Assembly: GCA_030428695.1 (NCBI GenBank)
Contig: JAUIEM010000039.1
Location: 1-35,864, forward strand
Direction of reading: 5' to 3'
DNA length: 35,864 nt
Source: a bacterium
Lineage (GTDB): Bacteria > Planctomycetota > J058 > JAJDCP01
A program made the translations under genes and the position numbers. The notes beneath the pieces were generated by a model that was not told the DNA's origin, did not search any database, and was given only the letters and a program-made list of their open reading frames with translations. Below are positions 23,075 to 30,523 of the stretch, one piece after another (the first letter of the stretch is position 1; every line of letters starts with the position of its first letter).

Positions 23075-24620
23075 GGCCGAGGTTGCGCAGGCCGGTGCGC
23101 ACGATGGCCGGGAAGCGGTACGGCAGATCGACCCGGTCGCGCCAGTAGTCGATGATCACGTCGAGGTAGCTGCGCAGCGGGGGGCAGGCTATGCCGGTGC
23201 CTTCGAGGGCCTCGAGGGTGTTGCGGCAGTCGTAGATGGCGAGGTGGTTGGAGTACTCGAGGAACTCGCGCGGCAGGCCGACGAAGCTCGCGACCTGCTC
23301 GACCTCGAGCAGCTTCTTGAACAGCATCGAGGGCACCGGCGCGAAGGGCCGCGGCACGTCGAGGTGGTCGGCGGTCAGCTCGAGCACGTCGCGGCCGGTC
23401 AGCGGGTTGGGGTCGGCGAGGGCGAAGGTCTTGCCGAGGGTGCCGGGGTCGCGGATCAGCGCGCAGGTCGCGTCGATCACGAAGTCGACCGGCACGAGGT
23501 TGAACGGCACGTCGAGCTTGCCCGGGGTGACGAGCAGCATGCCCATCGCGAGCGCACGGAAGCCGATGTAGGGCCCGTCGAACTTCTGGGTCTCGCCGGT
23601 GACCGAGTCGCCGATCACGATCGCCGGACGGATCACCGTGATCGGTAGCTCGGAGCCCGCCTGCTGCACCGCGACCTCGCTGAGGAACTTGGTCGACTCG
23701 TAGTGGTTCTTGAAGCCCTGGCCCCGGTCGAGGTCGTCCTCGAAGATCAGGCCGGTGCGGCGGCCCGACACGTAGCAGGTCGAGAAGTGGACGAAGCGCC
23801 GCAGCCTGCCCATGCGCCGCGCCAGGCCGAGGATGTTCTCGGTGCCGTCGACATTGACGCGCCGCGCCAGAGCCTCGGTGACGGTCAGGTCGTAGATCGC
23901 GGCGAGGTGCACGACGACCTCGGTGCGCTCGAGGATCGTCGCGAGGCTGTCCTTGTCCAGGCCGCAGTCCGGCAGCGTGATGTCGCCCTCGAACAGCTCG
24001 ACGCGCTCGCTCTCGCCGAGCCGCGCGCGCAGCTCTTCCGCCGCGCCCCGCATGCGCCCCTCGACCAGCAGGAGGAAGCGGCTGTCCGCCTCTTCGAGCA
24101 GCGCCTCGAGCAGGCGCGCGCCGATGAATCCCGGGACGCCGGTCAGCAGGTAGGTCGCCGGCCCCGTCGCTCCGCGCGGTGCCTCGGCCTCCGGTTGCTC
24201 CTCGGCGGATGCGCCCGCGTCCGGCGTGCCCGCGGACGTGTCCTCGTCCGGCTTGTCCGCAACGGGCGTGTCCTCGTCCGGCTTGTCCGCAACGGGCGTG
24301 TCCGCCGCCGGCTCGCTCGCGTCCGCCTTCTCCGCCGCGACGGGCGTGTCGGCGGCGGGCTTGTCCGCGGCGGGGGTGTCGGCGGGCTTCTCAGCGACGG
24401 GCTTCTCCGTGGCGGGCGCCTCGGCTGGCTTTTCCTCGGCCTTCGCGGCCGCGGGCTCTGTCGCGGGGGTCTTCTTCTTCGCGGGACGGCCCTTGCTCTT
24501 GCGTGCCTTCGAACCCTTGGCGGAACCGGCCGAACGCCCCTCGTTGCCCTTGTTCGTCCGCGGCGAGCTCTTCTTCTTCGAGCCCTTGCCCCGGCCTTTT
24601 CCCTTGCCCTTGTCCGCCAC
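23067..24620 (-). CDS. SDR-family NAD(P)-dependent reductase with lysine-rich H1-like N-terminal tail
   Basis: A 517-residue protein. Residues about 1-150 are low-complexity: first Lys/Gly/Arg/Ser-rich (MADKGKGKGRGKGSKKK), then Ala/Pro/Lys/Glu repeats including two perfect copies of VADKPDEDTP-type units. The rest is an extended SDR domain: TGVPGFIGARLLEALL (nucleotide-binding GxxGFIG), GDIT, HLAAIYDLTV, VNVDGT, FSTCYVSG and the catalytic YESTK. This resembles thioester-reductase and fatty acyl reductase-like SDRs, so a thioester or lipid substrate is plausible. The start GTG 24620 has a GAGGGA site and a strong promoter upstream. The tail looks like a bacterial histone-H1-like domain and may bind nucleic acid or polyanions. 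Confidence 0.83.
   Translation of the reverse strand: MADKGKGKGRGKGSKKKSSPRTNKGNEGRSAGSAKGSKARKSKGRPAKKKTPATEPAAAKAEEKPAEAPATEKPVAEKPADTPAADKPAADTPVAAEKADASEPAADTPVADKPDEDTPVADKPDEDTSAGTPDAGASAEEQPEAEAPRGATGPATYLLTGVPGFIGARLLEALLEEADSRFLLLVEGRMRGAAEELRARLGESERVELFEGDITLPDCGLDKDSLATILERTEVVVHLAAIYDLTVTEALARRVNVDGTENILGLARRMGRLRRFVHFSTCYVSGRRTGLIFEDDLDRGQGFKNHYESTKFLSEVAVQQAGSELPITVIRPAIVIGDSVTGETQKFDGPYIGFRALAMGMLLVTPGKLDVPFNLVPVDFVIDATCALIRDPGTLGKTFALADPNPLTGRDVLELTADHLDVPRPFAPVPSMLFKKLLEVEQVASFVGLPREFLEYSNHLAIYDCRNTLEALEGTGIACPPLRSYLDVIIDYWRDRVDLPYRFPAIVRTGLRNLGLG
24241..24300. repeat. Perfect 30-bp tandem repeat inside the SDR gene
   Basis: 24241-24270 and 24271-24300 are identical (unit begins TCCTCGTCCGGCTTGTCCGC). 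The period is ten codons and encodes two copies of an acidic VADKPDEDT unit in the disordered tail, so it is a likely site of copy-number change. Confidence 0.95.
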
Positions 24621-24652
24621 GTGTGTCCCTCGACGCTCGCTTGAAGCCGGGG

Positions 24653-24681
24653 AGTATACGGGAGCGCGCGGGGCCGGTCAA
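24653..24681 (-). promoter_or_regulatory. Strong promoter for the SDR-pus10 operon
   Basis: On the minus strand, TTGACC (24681-24676) and TATACT (24658-24653) are separated by 17 bases. Both hexamers match consensus at five of six positions, about 33 bases upstream of GTG 24620. Confidence 0.75.
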
Positions 24682-24753
24682 GGCGGGCTCTGACGCACTG
24701 CGTCTTGAGCCCGGGGACGGAGAACGGCCCTTCCCGCCGGTGCCGGGTGCTTG

Positions 24754-24759
24754 TAGACT
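24754..24759 (+). promoter_or_regulatory. -10 element for the LeuA-family gene
   Basis: TAGACT lies 35 bases upstream of ATG 24795. The same hexamer occurs before two other genes in the window. A weak -35 (TTCCCG, 24731-24736) lies 17 bases upstream. Confidence 0.4.
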
Positions 24760-24794
24760 GCAAGGGTCCGGAACGCACACCAGGAGGCGACGCG

Positions 24795-26042
24795 ATGGAG
24801 CTCTCGCAGCAGGAGCTGATCTACGACTGGAACGAGGCGGGCCGCCGCGTTCCCCTGACCGACAAGACCGTCGAGTTCTACGACGAGACCCTGCGCGACG
24901 GGATCCAGTCGCCGTCCGTCGTCGATCCGAGCATCGAGGACAAGATCAAGCTCCTGCACCTGATGGACGCGGTCGGCGTCGACGTCGTCGACATCGGCCT
25001 GCCCGGCGCCGGTCCCCGCGCGGTCGCCGACGTGACCCGGCTGGCCGAAGAGATCCGCGACGCGAAGCTCAGCATCCGCGCCTCCTGCGCCGCCCGCACC
25101 GTGGTCCGCGACATCGAGCCGGTGGTCGAGATCTCGCAGAAGGTCGGCATCCCGATCGAGGTGATGGCGTTCATCGGCTCGAGCCCGATCCGCCAGTACG
25201 CCGAGAGCTGGGCCCTCGACGACATCCTCGCCCACTCGACGAAGGCCCTGAAGTTCTCGGTCGAGCACGGGATGGAGACCACCTACGTCACCGAGGACAC
25301 CACGCGCAGCCATCCGTCCGCGCTCAAGCGCCTGTTCGAGAACGCGATCGCCTGCGGCGCGACCAAGCTCTGCCTCTGCGACACCGTCGGCCACGCGACC
25401 CCCGCCGGCGTCTCCAAGCTGATCGGCTTCACGCGGGCACTGATCGCCGGCCTCGGCGTCGACGTGCGCATCGACTGGCACGGCCACAACGACCGCGGGC
25501 TCGCCCTCGCGAACACCCTGGCGGCCGTCGAGGCCGGTGTCGACCGCATCCACGGCTGCGCGGTCGGGGTCGGCGAGCGGGTCGGCAACGCGGCGATGGA
25601 CCAGCTCCTCTTCAACATGAAGCTGCTCGGGCTGACCGACAAGGACCTCAGCAAGCTGGTCGAGTACTGCCGGGTCGCCGCCGAGGCGACCTCGGTGCCG
25701 ATCCCCGTCAGCTATCCCCTGGCCGGCCGCGACGCCTTCCGCACCGGCACGGGCGTCCACGCCGCGGCGATCATCAAGGCGGAGAAGAAGGGCCACCAGT
25801 GGCTCGCCGACCGCATCTACTCCGGCGTGCCCGCCGGCATGTTCGGGCTGAAGCAGACCATCGAGGTCGGCCACATGAGCGGTGAGTCGAACGTGATCTA
25901 CTGGCTGCGCTCCCGCGGCATCGAGCCCGAGGCCGCGCTGGTCAAGGAGATCTTCCAGCTCGCCAAGCGCAGCAACCGCAACCTCGAGGACGACGAGATC
26001 CACGCCGCGATCGAGAGCTTCCGCGCCGCCCTGTCGGGCTGA
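24795..26042 (+). CDS. LeuA/homocitrate synthase-family acyltransferase (alpha-isopropylmalate synthase-like)
   Basis: A 415-residue TIM-barrel enzyme of the HMGL-like family, which condenses acetyl-CoA with a 2-oxo acid. FYDETLRDGIQSPSV is the first family signature (usually RDGxQ), with VDIGLPGAGPRAV next. IDWHGHNDRGLALANTLAAV gives the metal-binding HxH, and VGERVGNAAMDQLLFNM is the second signature. It ends soon after the barrel and its helical subdomain, so it lacks the C-terminal leucine-binding regulatory domain of typical LeuA (over 500 residues). It may therefore be a feedback-insensitive isopropylmalate synthase, homocitrate synthase, citramalate synthase or Re-citrate synthase. The ATG has CAGGAGG upstream. 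It is monocistronic and convergent with the CHAT gene, 3 bases away. Confidence 0.87.
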   Translation: MELSQQELIYDWNEAGRRVPLTDKTVEFYDETLRDGIQSPSVVDPSIEDKIKLLHLMDAVGVDVVDIGLPGAGPRAVADVTRLAEEIRDAKLSIRASCAARTVVRDIEPVVEISQKVGIPIEVMAFIGSSPIRQYAESWALDDILAHSTKALKFSVEHGMETTYVTEDTTRSHPSALKRLFENAIACGATKLCLCDTVGHATPAGVSKLIGFTRALIAGLGVDVRIDWHGHNDRGLALANTLAAVEAGVDRIHGCAVGVGERVGNAAMDQLLFNMKLLGLTDKDLSKLVEYCRVAAEATSVPIPVSYPLAGRDAFRTGTGVHAAAIIKAEKKGHQWLADRIYSGVPAGMFGLKQTIEVGHMSGESNVIYWLRSRGIEPEAALVKEIFQLAKRSNRNLEDDEIHAAIESFRAALSG

Positions 26043-26045
26043 GCC

Positions 26046-29000
26046 TCAGTCCGTGGTCAGGTAGCGGCCCCGCAGCTCCTGGCTGAGCGGCGGGCGCATC
26101 TGCTTGAGGAACTCGGACAGCGACTCCTCGGAGATCCGCCACACCACCGCCGCCTCCCCGGACACCGTCAGCACCTTGTCGCCCCCCGGGCTGAAGTGCG
26201 CGGTCAGGACCTCCTCGCGGTGCACCAGCATCAGCTCGTCTCCTTCCTCCTCGACCGGCCACACCCGCGCGGTGCCGTCGTCCGATGAGGTGACGAGCGC
26301 GGCCCCGTCGGGGCTGAACTCGACCGACCACAGCGGCCCGGTGTGGCCGAGCAGCCGCCGCGGTGGCTGCTCCCCCCCGAGCCTCCAGACCCGCGCCACG
26401 CCGTCGTCGCGGCCGGTGGCGAGCAGCCTCCCGTCGGGGCTGAGCTGGGCCGACCAGAGCTTCCCGCTGCCCTCGTCGTACACCCGCGGCTCGCCGCCGT
26501 CGAGCGGCCACAGCCGGGCGACGCCGTCGATGCTCGCGGCAAGGAGCGCGCGACCGTCGGGGCTGAAGGAGGCGAACAGCAGCTTGCTCGCGTGCTCGAA
26601 CACCGAGATCCGCTCGCTGCCGTCCGCGCTCCACACGCTGACCCGCCCGCCCTGGGTCGCGGTGGCCAGGCGTTCGCCATCGCGGCTGAACTCGACGCTG
26701 ACCAGCGGCTCCCGGCCGCTCTGGAAGATCCGGATCGCATCGCCCTCCAGCGACCACAGGCGGGCGCTGCCGTCGTAGGACACCGTCGCGATCCGCCCGC
26801 CTCCCGGCGCGAACGAGGCCGCCGAGATCAGGCGCTTGTGACCGGACAGATAGTGCGGGTCCGCGGCGTCGACGAGGGACCAGATCCGCCCCGCCCCGTC
26901 GGGAGAGCCGGTCAGCACGTGTTTGCCGTCCGGGCTGCACTGCGCGAGCGATGCGAAATGCCCGCCTCCGAGGCCGAGCCCGGTCCCGCCGCCCAGCACG
27001 CGGTGGCGGCCGGCGCCGTCGGCGCTCCAGACCTCGGTGGCGCCGTCCATCGAGACCGTGATCACCCGGCTGCCGTCCGGGGTGAACTGGGCCGTGCGGA
27101 CCCGCCCGACGTGGCGCAGGTGGATCGGATGCTCCTTGCCGTCGGGGAACCACATCCGCATCGTCACCGCCGAGGCCGTGCGCGTGCTCTGGGGCCGGTT
27201 GCCCCGCAGCAGCAGGTCGATCGCCGCCTGCCGCCACTCCGGCAGCGTGCGCGGGTTCTGGACCTCGCCGAGGAACAGCGCCGCCAGGCGCGGCTTGCGC
27301 TTCTGCAGCAGGTGGTAGGCGCGCATGCAGAGGGCGTCGTGCCAGTTGATCAGCCCGGTGTCCTCGGCCTTCTCGCTCGCCTCGATCCAGGCCTCGACCT
27401 CCTCGGGGAAGTCGTCGACGCAGCGCCCGCGCAGGTAGCGCGCGTGGCCGAGCTGCGAGCCGCGCAGGAGCCGCGCGGAGGCGCGGGCCTCCGGCAGCTG
27501 CTGCCACTGGATCGCCGCCTGGCGCAGCCGCCCGACCTCGTCGAGGAGGGCGCGCTCGGCGCGCAGCGCGGTCGCCAGCTCGGGCCAGAAGCGCAACAGG
27601 CAGGGATGCGCGAGGCTGACCTGGCCGGCCTCGCCGCCGATCGCGAGCAGCCCGAGCTCTTCGAGGTGGGCGAGCACCAGCCCGGCGGCGGTGCCGAGCT
27701 CACCCTCCAGCTCGGCGCGCGTCCGGGTGCGCAGGCTGAAGGGCGGCGCCTCGGGGTCGTGGTCGATCAGCCGCAGCAGCACGCGCATCGCGGTCTGCCG
27801 CAGGGCCTCATCCTCCAGCCCGGCGAAGGCCTGCGCGAGCTTGTCGCGCAGCGGCGCCTCGAGAGGATCGTGGAAGTCCGGCTCGAGCTTGTTCTTCCAG
27901 CGCGCCTGCCACATCGCGTCGAGCCCGTGCTGCAGGAGCGGCAACCCCCACGAGCGCGAGGCCGCCTCGCTGGCCAGGGCCTCGATCGCGTCGTCGTCGA
28001 GGGCGAGGCCGACCTGCTCGAGGGGCGCGCGGATCACCTCCTCCAGCGCCTCTCTGTCCATCGGCGCGAGCCACATGCGGTGCGCGTAGCTCGTGAACAC
28101 CAGGCTGGCGAGGTCGGCCCGCCGGCCGCCCGGGATCGAGGCGAAGCGGCTCGCGTGCGCCGCGCCGAGCACCCCGAGCACGACGACGCCGCGCGTCTCC
28201 GCCAGGTTCCACAAGGTCCCGAGCAGCCCCTCACGCTCGGGCTCGCTCTCCCAGGCCGGGAAGAGCTCCTCGAGGGGATCGACGACGACGAGCCCGCGCC
28301 GCCGGTCCTCCCCCTTCCACTCGCGCTGGAAGCGGCGCAGCCCGCGCAGCCCGGAGGCGTCCGGGCGCACCAGGCAGAAGCGCCAGCGCCGCTCGTCATC
28401 GCGCAGGGCGGGGATCAGCCCGGCGCGCACCAGCGAGGTCTTGCCGACCCCGGCCGCGCCCGCGAGGATCTGCAGACCCGGCCGCCGCCCCGCCGCCGCC
28501 TCGGTCACCCGCCACAGGAGCTCGTGCAGCTCGGCGCGCCGCCCGGCGTAGAAGCGCCGCGTGTGCGCGGTGAAGGGCAACAGCCCGCGGAAGGGGCGGA
28601 ACACGATCGGCCGCACCGGCTCGAGCGGCGCGTGCAGCTGCAGGGCCGCCCAGCCGAGGCCGGCCGAGTGCTCGACCAGCTTCGCGCGGCTGCGGTCGAC
28701 CGCCTCCTGCAGCGAGCGGATCTGCACGAACAGCTCGTCGTACAGGCTCTCGGCCAGGACGATCGTGTCCGACGGCAACATCGGCAGGCGCTGGCACAGC
28801 ACCGCCTGCACCCCGGCGGCGCGCAGCGGCGCGGCGAAGCTCGCGAGGGGCTCGTTGAGGTCCTGGTCGTCGCGGCTGATCGCGGACAGCACGACGAGGC
28901 GCAGCGACTCCGCCCAGGGCGCGAGCAGCTCGGCGAGGTCGGCGCCGTCGAGCACGCACTCGTCGGCCCCGACCTCGGGCACGAAACGCAGCCCGAAGCC

Positions 29001-29639
29001 GGTCGCGCCGCGGCTCGCCTGGCAGAGCAGGTGCAGCACCGTCGGCGGCTCGCCGTTCTCGAAGGCCCGGCGCAGGCGCGCCCGGGAGAGCTTGGGCACG
29101 ATGTCGGCCGGGGCGAGCGGCAGGCGGGCCGCGCGGGTCGCCTTGCGCAGCCCGGCGAGATGGTGCGGATGCGGGACGCCGGGGTCGAAGTCGGCGTAGC
29201 CGAACACGATCCGCCCGCCTTCCCGCTGGACGGGCTCGCCGGGGAGCGCATCCTCGACGGCGGCCGCGTAGCGGATGGTCAGCCGGGGGATGCGCCCGAG
29301 GCCCGGGCCGTGGCTGCCGCCGAGCCGGACCAGCTCCCAGGGCAGGGAGAGGAACTCCTGCTCCGCGGAGATCAGACTCAGGGTCGCACCCTCGAGCGTG
29401 CGCAGGCCTTCCTCGAGGGTCAGCTCCGCGTCTTCCCAGCCCGCCGGCAAGAGCGCGTTGCGCAGGCTCTCACCGAGCTGGCGCGAGGCCGCCGGATCCT
29501 CCCGCCCGAACTTCAGCAGCTGGCGGAACTGCGGCAGGGCCTGCCACTGGAAGTCGAAGCTTCGCGCGGCGCGCCCGGAGATCCGCACCTGCAGGGCTCC
29601 GCCGCGGTCGCGACTACATTCCAGGCTGACGTGGTGCAT
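26046..29639 (-). CDS. CHAT-nSTAND1 NTPase-WD40 protein with degenerate CHAT active site
   Basis: A 1197-residue protein. Residues about 1-340 are a CHAT (caspase-like) domain with SLPWELV (98-104). The usual GHG histidine is replaced in VLHLLCQASRG (201-211), and the usual SAC cysteine in LVVLSAISRDD (248-258), so the catalytic pair appears lost. Residues 390-700 are an nSTAND1-type NTPase: Walker A LAGAAGVGKTSLVRAG (K400), Walker B VVVDPLEELF, and WLAPMDREALEEVIRAPLEQ. A helical region follows, then from about residue 880 eight to ten WD40 repeats with FSPDGxxLxTxSxDGxARVW units. The architecture is that of conflict or cell-death STAND proteins. The start is ATG 29639; an alternative ATG at 29672 would add 11 residues. 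Confidence 0.9.
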   Translation of the reverse strand: MHHVSLECSRDRGGALQVRISGRAARSFDFQWQALPQFRQLLKFGREDPAASRQLGESLRNALLPAGWEDAELTLEEGLRTLEGATLSLISAEQEFLSLPWELVRLGGSHGPGLGRIPRLTIRYAAAVEDALPGEPVQREGGRIVFGYADFDPGVPHPHHLAGLRKATRAARLPLAPADIVPKLSRARLRRAFENGEPPTVLHLLCQASRGATGFGLRFVPEVGADECVLDGADLAELLAPWAESLRLVVLSAISRDDQDLNEPLASFAAPLRAAGVQAVLCQRLPMLPSDTIVLAESLYDELFVQIRSLQEAVDRSRAKLVEHSAGLGWAALQLHAPLEPVRPIVFRPFRGLLPFTAHTRRFYAGRRAELHELLWRVTEAAAGRRPGLQILAGAAGVGKTSLVRAGLIPALRDDERRWRFCLVRPDASGLRGLRRFQREWKGEDRRRGLVVVDPLEELFPAWESEPEREGLLGTLWNLAETRGVVVLGVLGAAHASRFASIPGGRRADLASLVFTSYAHRMWLAPMDREALEEVIRAPLEQVGLALDDDAIEALASEAASRSWGLPLLQHGLDAMWQARWKNKLEPDFHDPLEAPLRDKLAQAFAGLEDEALRQTAMRVLLRLIDHDPEAPPFSLRTRTRAELEGELGTAAGLVLAHLEELGLLAIGGEAGQVSLAHPCLLRFWPELATALRAERALLDEVGRLRQAAIQWQQLPEARASARLLRGSQLGHARYLRGRCVDDFPEEVEAWIEASEKAEDTGLINWHDALCMRAYHLLQKRKPRLAALFLGEVQNPRTLPEWRQAAIDLLLRGNRPQSTRTASAVTMRMWFPDGKEHPIHLRHVGRVRTAQFTPDGSRVITVSMDGATEVWSADGAGRHRVLGGGTGLGLGGGHFASLAQCSPDGKHVLTGSPDGAGRIWSLVDAADPHYLSGHKRLISAASFAPGGGRIATVSYDGSARLWSLEGDAIRIFQSGREPLVSVEFSRDGERLATATQGGRVSVWSADGSERISVFEHASKLLFASFSPDGRALLAASIDGVARLWPLDGGEPRVYDEGSGKLWSAQLSPDGRLLATGRDDGVARVWRLGGEQPPRRLLGHTGPLWSVEFSPDGAALVTSSDDGTARVWPVEEEGDELMLVHREEVLTAHFSPGGDKVLTVSGEAAVVWRISEESLSEFLKQMRPPLSQELRGRYLTTD

Positions 29640-29758
29640 CCAGCGCCCTCGGGGGTTATCAGACGGTACCATGCCGCGCCCGTTCAGGCAAAGCGTCCGC
29701 GGGCGCGGGCTCCGGGCGCGTTTCGGGGGCAGCGGTGTCGGAGCCGCCCCGGAGCTGG

Positions 29759-29764
29759 TAGACT
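29759..29764 (+). promoter_or_regulatory. -10 element for the membrane protein/FHA-kinase/NYN operon
   Basis: TAGACT lies 18 bases before ATG 29782, with GTGTCG (29735-29740) 18 bases upstream as a weak -35. The leader would be about 10 bases and contain the GGAGGG site. Confidence 0.45.
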
Positions 29765-29781
29765 TGGGCCCGGAGGGAGCG

Positions 29782-30480
29782 ATGCACGACGAACATCCCG
29801 ACCGTCGCGAGGGGCGGCAGTGGGAAGACCGACGGGACGACGGGTTCGACGAGGGCGGGGGGCAGACTCCGCTGCGGCCGGTCCCCGGCGGGGTTCCCGC
29901 CCCGCGGCAGGGGCCCACCTACCAGCCGGGCTACGGAGAGCACCCGGACCCGCACTACGCCCATCCCCACGACCCGCGCTTCGACCCGCGCTACGACGAC
30001 CCGCGCTGGGACCGGCGTTACCTCAGCGGCTGGGTGCGGCAGGTCGGGATCGTCGCCGTGCTGCTGATGGTGCTCGGTCTGCTCGAGATGTTCTTCGGCC
30101 TGTACCAGCTCGCTACCTACAAGGACTCCATCCAGGAGATGCTGAAGAGTCCCATCCAGGACCCGAACGTCCGTCAGATGTTCCAGCAGCTCGCCAACGA
30201 CGGCACCCTCGAGACCATCTATCTCGTCACCGGGCTCGGCACGTTGCTCTGCGGTCTGCTCAAGCTGGCCGCGGGCTTCCAGAATCGCCGGTTCCGCTCC
30301 CGGCTGCTCGGCTTCCTCGCCCTGTCTTCCGGGGTGTTGACCAGCTGCTCCTGCTGCGGCCTGCCTTTCGCTTTGATGGTGTACGGCCTGATCGTTTACT
30401 TTAATGGGGATGTGGCGAGAGCTTTCGAGTTGGCCGCGCAGGGCTACACCCCGGAGCAGATCCGGGACATGAGCCGCTGA
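29782..30480 (+). CDS. Membrane protein with disordered Pro/His/Arg/Asp-rich N-terminus
   Basis: A 232-residue protein. Residues about 1-80 are charged and repetitive (HPDPHYAHPHDPRFDPRY), probably cytosolic and disordered. Then come helices VGIVAVLLMVLGLLEMFFGLY (about 90-112), IYLVTGLGTLLCGLLKLAAG (about 150-170) and a Cys-containing LLGFLALSSGVLTSCSCCGL (about 180-200) continuing into PFALMVYGLIVYF. It ends with the soluble segment YTPEQIRDMSR. The start ATG 29782 has GGAGGG 5 bases upstream. It precedes the FHA-kinase by 43 bases on the same strand, so it is likely the first gene of that operon and a candidate membrane partner or substrate. No family is recognised. Confidence 0.8.
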   Translation: MHDEHPDRREGRQWEDRRDDGFDEGGGQTPLRPVPGGVPAPRQGPTYQPGYGEHPDPHYAHPHDPRFDPRYDDPRWDRRYLSGWVRQVGIVAVLLMVLGLLEMFFGLYQLATYKDSIQEMLKSPIQDPNVRQMFQQLANDGTLETIYLVTGLGTLLCGLLKLAAGFQNRRFRSRLLGFLALSSGVLTSCSCCGLPFALMVYGLIVYFNGDVARAFELAAQGYTPEQIRDMSR

Positions 30481-30523
30481 TGGCAGCCACGCGCGGTGGG
30501 CGACACCGGGCCGGAGTACGTGC

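Noticed and set aside
26343..30404. Very long plus-strand open frame opposite the CHAT-nSTAND-WD40 gene
   Set aside because: The minus strand encodes clear WD40 and STAND motifs. The plus frame has no recognisable domain and runs through the divergent promoter region.
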